Origin: Typhlomys cinereus
Lineage: Eukaryota > Chordata > Mammalia > Rodentia > Platacanthomyidae
Direction of reading: 5' to 3'
Length of the DNA stretch: 64,000 nucleotides
Assembly: GCA_023101885.1 (NCBI GenBank)
Contig: JALPQD010000125.1
Location: 372,001 to 436,000, forward strand
A program made the position numbers and the translations under genes. Positions 62,696 to 64,000 of the stretch are shown here, piece after piece (the first letter of the stretch is position 1; each line of letters opens with the position of its first letter). The notes under the pieces are model-generated. The model had not been told where the DNA came from, did not search any database, and worked only from the letters and a program-made list of their open reading frames with translations.

Positions 62696-62701
62696 TTTAA
62701 T
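62696..62701 (-). terminator. Candidate HOXD4 poly(A) signal
   Basis: TTTAAT on plus gives the variant signal ATTAAA on minus, about 265 nt after the HOXD4 stop. Other signals further downstream cannot be excluded. Confidence 0.35.
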
Positions 62702-62966
62702 GACTCACCAAGATTTTATGTTCTCAGTAGCTCCTGTCATATGATAATATACTTAGAGAATCCCGCCCACCCTCCCACCCCCATCCCCACTCAAGGGAGG
62801 GGGCTGCCCTCGGGCAGGATGCTAACCTAGTCCGAGGGCGACCTGCTGGTCCCAGGTCCATCCCACAGTACCTTAGAGCCCTGCGAGGTGACAGCAGGCC
62901 CGGCCTGCCCCTGCAGCTTCGGCTCAGCCAGGAGTGCAGGGAGGGATGGGCCCCGGGGCCCCACTT

Positions 62967-64000
62967 CTATAAGGTCGTCAGGTCCGTGTGGTGGTCCTTG
63001 GCTATTGGCTGCAAATGTTGGCCGGGGGCAGCCGAGGAAGAGCAGGAAGATGAAGAAGAGGAAGATGACGACCTGCCCTTGGTGTTGGGCAGCTTATGGT
63101 CTTTTTTCCACTTCATCCTTCGGTTCTGGAACCAGATCTTAATCTGCCGCTCGGACAGACACAGAGTGTGAGCGATTTCAATCCGACGGCGCCGGGTCAG
63201 ATACCTGTTAAAATGAAATTCCTTTTCCAGTTCTAGGACTTGCTGCCGGGTATAGGCCGTCCGCGATCGCTTGGGCTCCCCTCCAGTGTAGTTGGGGTTC
63301 ACTACGACACAAAACAGACAGGACAGCCAGGTCAGCACCCGGCCACTAGTTAGGCCCCTCACTCGCCTTTGCTGCTCACTTCCTGGCGCGCCCCGCGACC
63401 GCGGCCCTCCCCGCGCGCTCTTCCTTCCTCCCGCCTTCTCCGTGCACACGCTCACTCCCACCCACCCTCTTCCACGCACCCACTCCCCCAGGCTCGGAGC
63501 GCACGGTCCCCAGATGTGCTCCCTCCTCCCTGGCCCACCAGGAGCTCAGATCCCCAAGCATTTGGGAAATGCCCTTCTCCGCTGCCTTCCCTCCGCTGTG
63601 AAAATGGAGTCCTCCCCCACCCCACCCCCATCCCCACCCCCTTTTGCGCCCACAGCCAAGCAGCCAGCCACATGGTCCCGGCCTGCTCCCTCGGCTATAA
63701 AAATTTATGGAGAGAGTAATTGCGGCACCTAAGGAAGCTTCGCAAGCCCTCCCCACTCGCACCCCCTCTGGACTCCCTCCCCTCCCCCCCCAATCCGCCA
63801 AAGGATGGGGGAAAGGAGGAGGGAGAGGCCCCTGTCCCCCTGCACCTTACCCGAATTCACGTGCACCTTCTTCATCCAGGGGTAGACCACAGCAGGCTGC
63901 TTGAGTGCCGTCCCGGGGGGCGGCTGTTTGGGGCCGCCGGGCTGGCTGCAGGCCCGGGCGCCGGTCAGGGGCGCAGGCGGGGGCGCCGGGCACGGCTCTC
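62967..64000 (-). CDS. HOXD4: HOXD4 homeobox transcription factor, 5′ end beyond the window
   Basis: HOXD4 is a nuclear Hox group-4 DNA-binding factor. Exon 2 is 62967-63301. Exon 1 is present only from 63851 to the window edge (about 49 codons plus partial codons), so the N-terminus is missing. The 549-bp intron has a TCGG|GTAAGG donor and a GTCGTAG acceptor with phase 1. Exon 1 carries the group-4 hexapeptide [13 protein letters not shown]. Exon 2 gives [20 protein letters not shown], the homeodomain with [20 protein letters not shown] and [20 protein letters not shown], a serine run and the C-terminus [10 protein letters not shown], with TAG at 62967-62969. The HOXD4 assignment rests on its position beside HOXD3 and on the C-terminus. 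The family is certain. Confidence 0.97.
63302..63850 (-). other. HOXD4 intron with HB1-like element
   Basis: The intron is C-rich on the plus strand. It contains one abrupt AT block at 63691-63735 (CTATAAAAATTTATGG, then AGAGTAATTGCGGC), which has the spacing of homeodomain sites known as HB1 in Hox introns. Confidence 0.6.

Noticed and set aside
62967..63479. HOXD4 exon 2 frame extended to 63479
   Set aside because: The extra N-terminal part is intronic, and the acceptor GTCGTAG at 63302 restores the conserved VNPNYTGG junction with exon 1.
63800..64000. miR-10b, which lies near HOXD4 in other mammals
   Set aside because: The mature sequence is not seen on either strand. It is expected 5′ of HOXD4, beyond the right edge of the window.

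Overview
This window is the anterior (3′) end of a mammalian HOXD cluster, read from its antisense side. HOXD1 (CDS 28242-29481), HOXD3 (44260-47668) and the 3′ part of HOXD4 (62967 to the window edge) all lie on the minus strand in the usual collinear order. Each has the canonical vertebrate two-coding-exon Hox structure with a hexapeptide in exon 1 and a homeodomain in exon 2. The repeats point to a rodent: B1-, ID- and B4/RSINE-like SINEs, L1 copies with a rodent-type polypurine 3′ UTR, and many copies of a B2-like tRNA-headed SINE with a (CA)n plus AATAAA tail. I cannot name the rodent family from sequence alone.

Positions 1-27500 lie downstream of HOXD1, in the gene-poor flank that in other mammals leads towards MTX2. 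No functional coding gene is visible there. The stretch is built from L1 3′ ends in both orientations, at least nine copies of the B2-like SINE, older B1/ID/MaLR fossils, simple repeats and one processed prohibitin (PHB1) pseudogene that was itself hit by an L1. Several insertions keep exact target-site duplications, so their order can be read.

Positions 27500-64000 are the cluster proper. CpG-rich blocks mark HOXD1 (28.5-29.9 kb), two intergenic islands (38.1-38.9 and 41.1-41.9 kb), HOXD3 exon 2 (44.0-45.0 kb), upstream HOXD3 blocks (50.4-51.3, 55.0-55.3 and 58.0-58.8 kb) and HOXD4 (62.8-64.0 kb). Between them lie repeat-poor stretches with motif groups typical of Hox enhancers: PBX-HOX, PBX-MEIS, a MARE-like palindrome, and an HB1-like element in the HOXD4 intron. 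The HOXD1-HOXD3 interval and the HOXD3 intron nevertheless carry several SINEs, which is notable for a Hox cluster.

The three genes encode DNA-binding transcription factors that pattern the anterior-posterior axis with TALE partners through the hexapeptide. Probable non-coding transcripts (HAGLR-like antisense, a HAGLROS-like sense unit, and a plus-strand TATA promoter upstream of HOXD3) are inferred from synteny and core signals only. I found no evidence for a wholly new biological system. The best leads are the putative upstream HOXD3 control elements and the SINE-bearing HOXD3 intron-retention frame.
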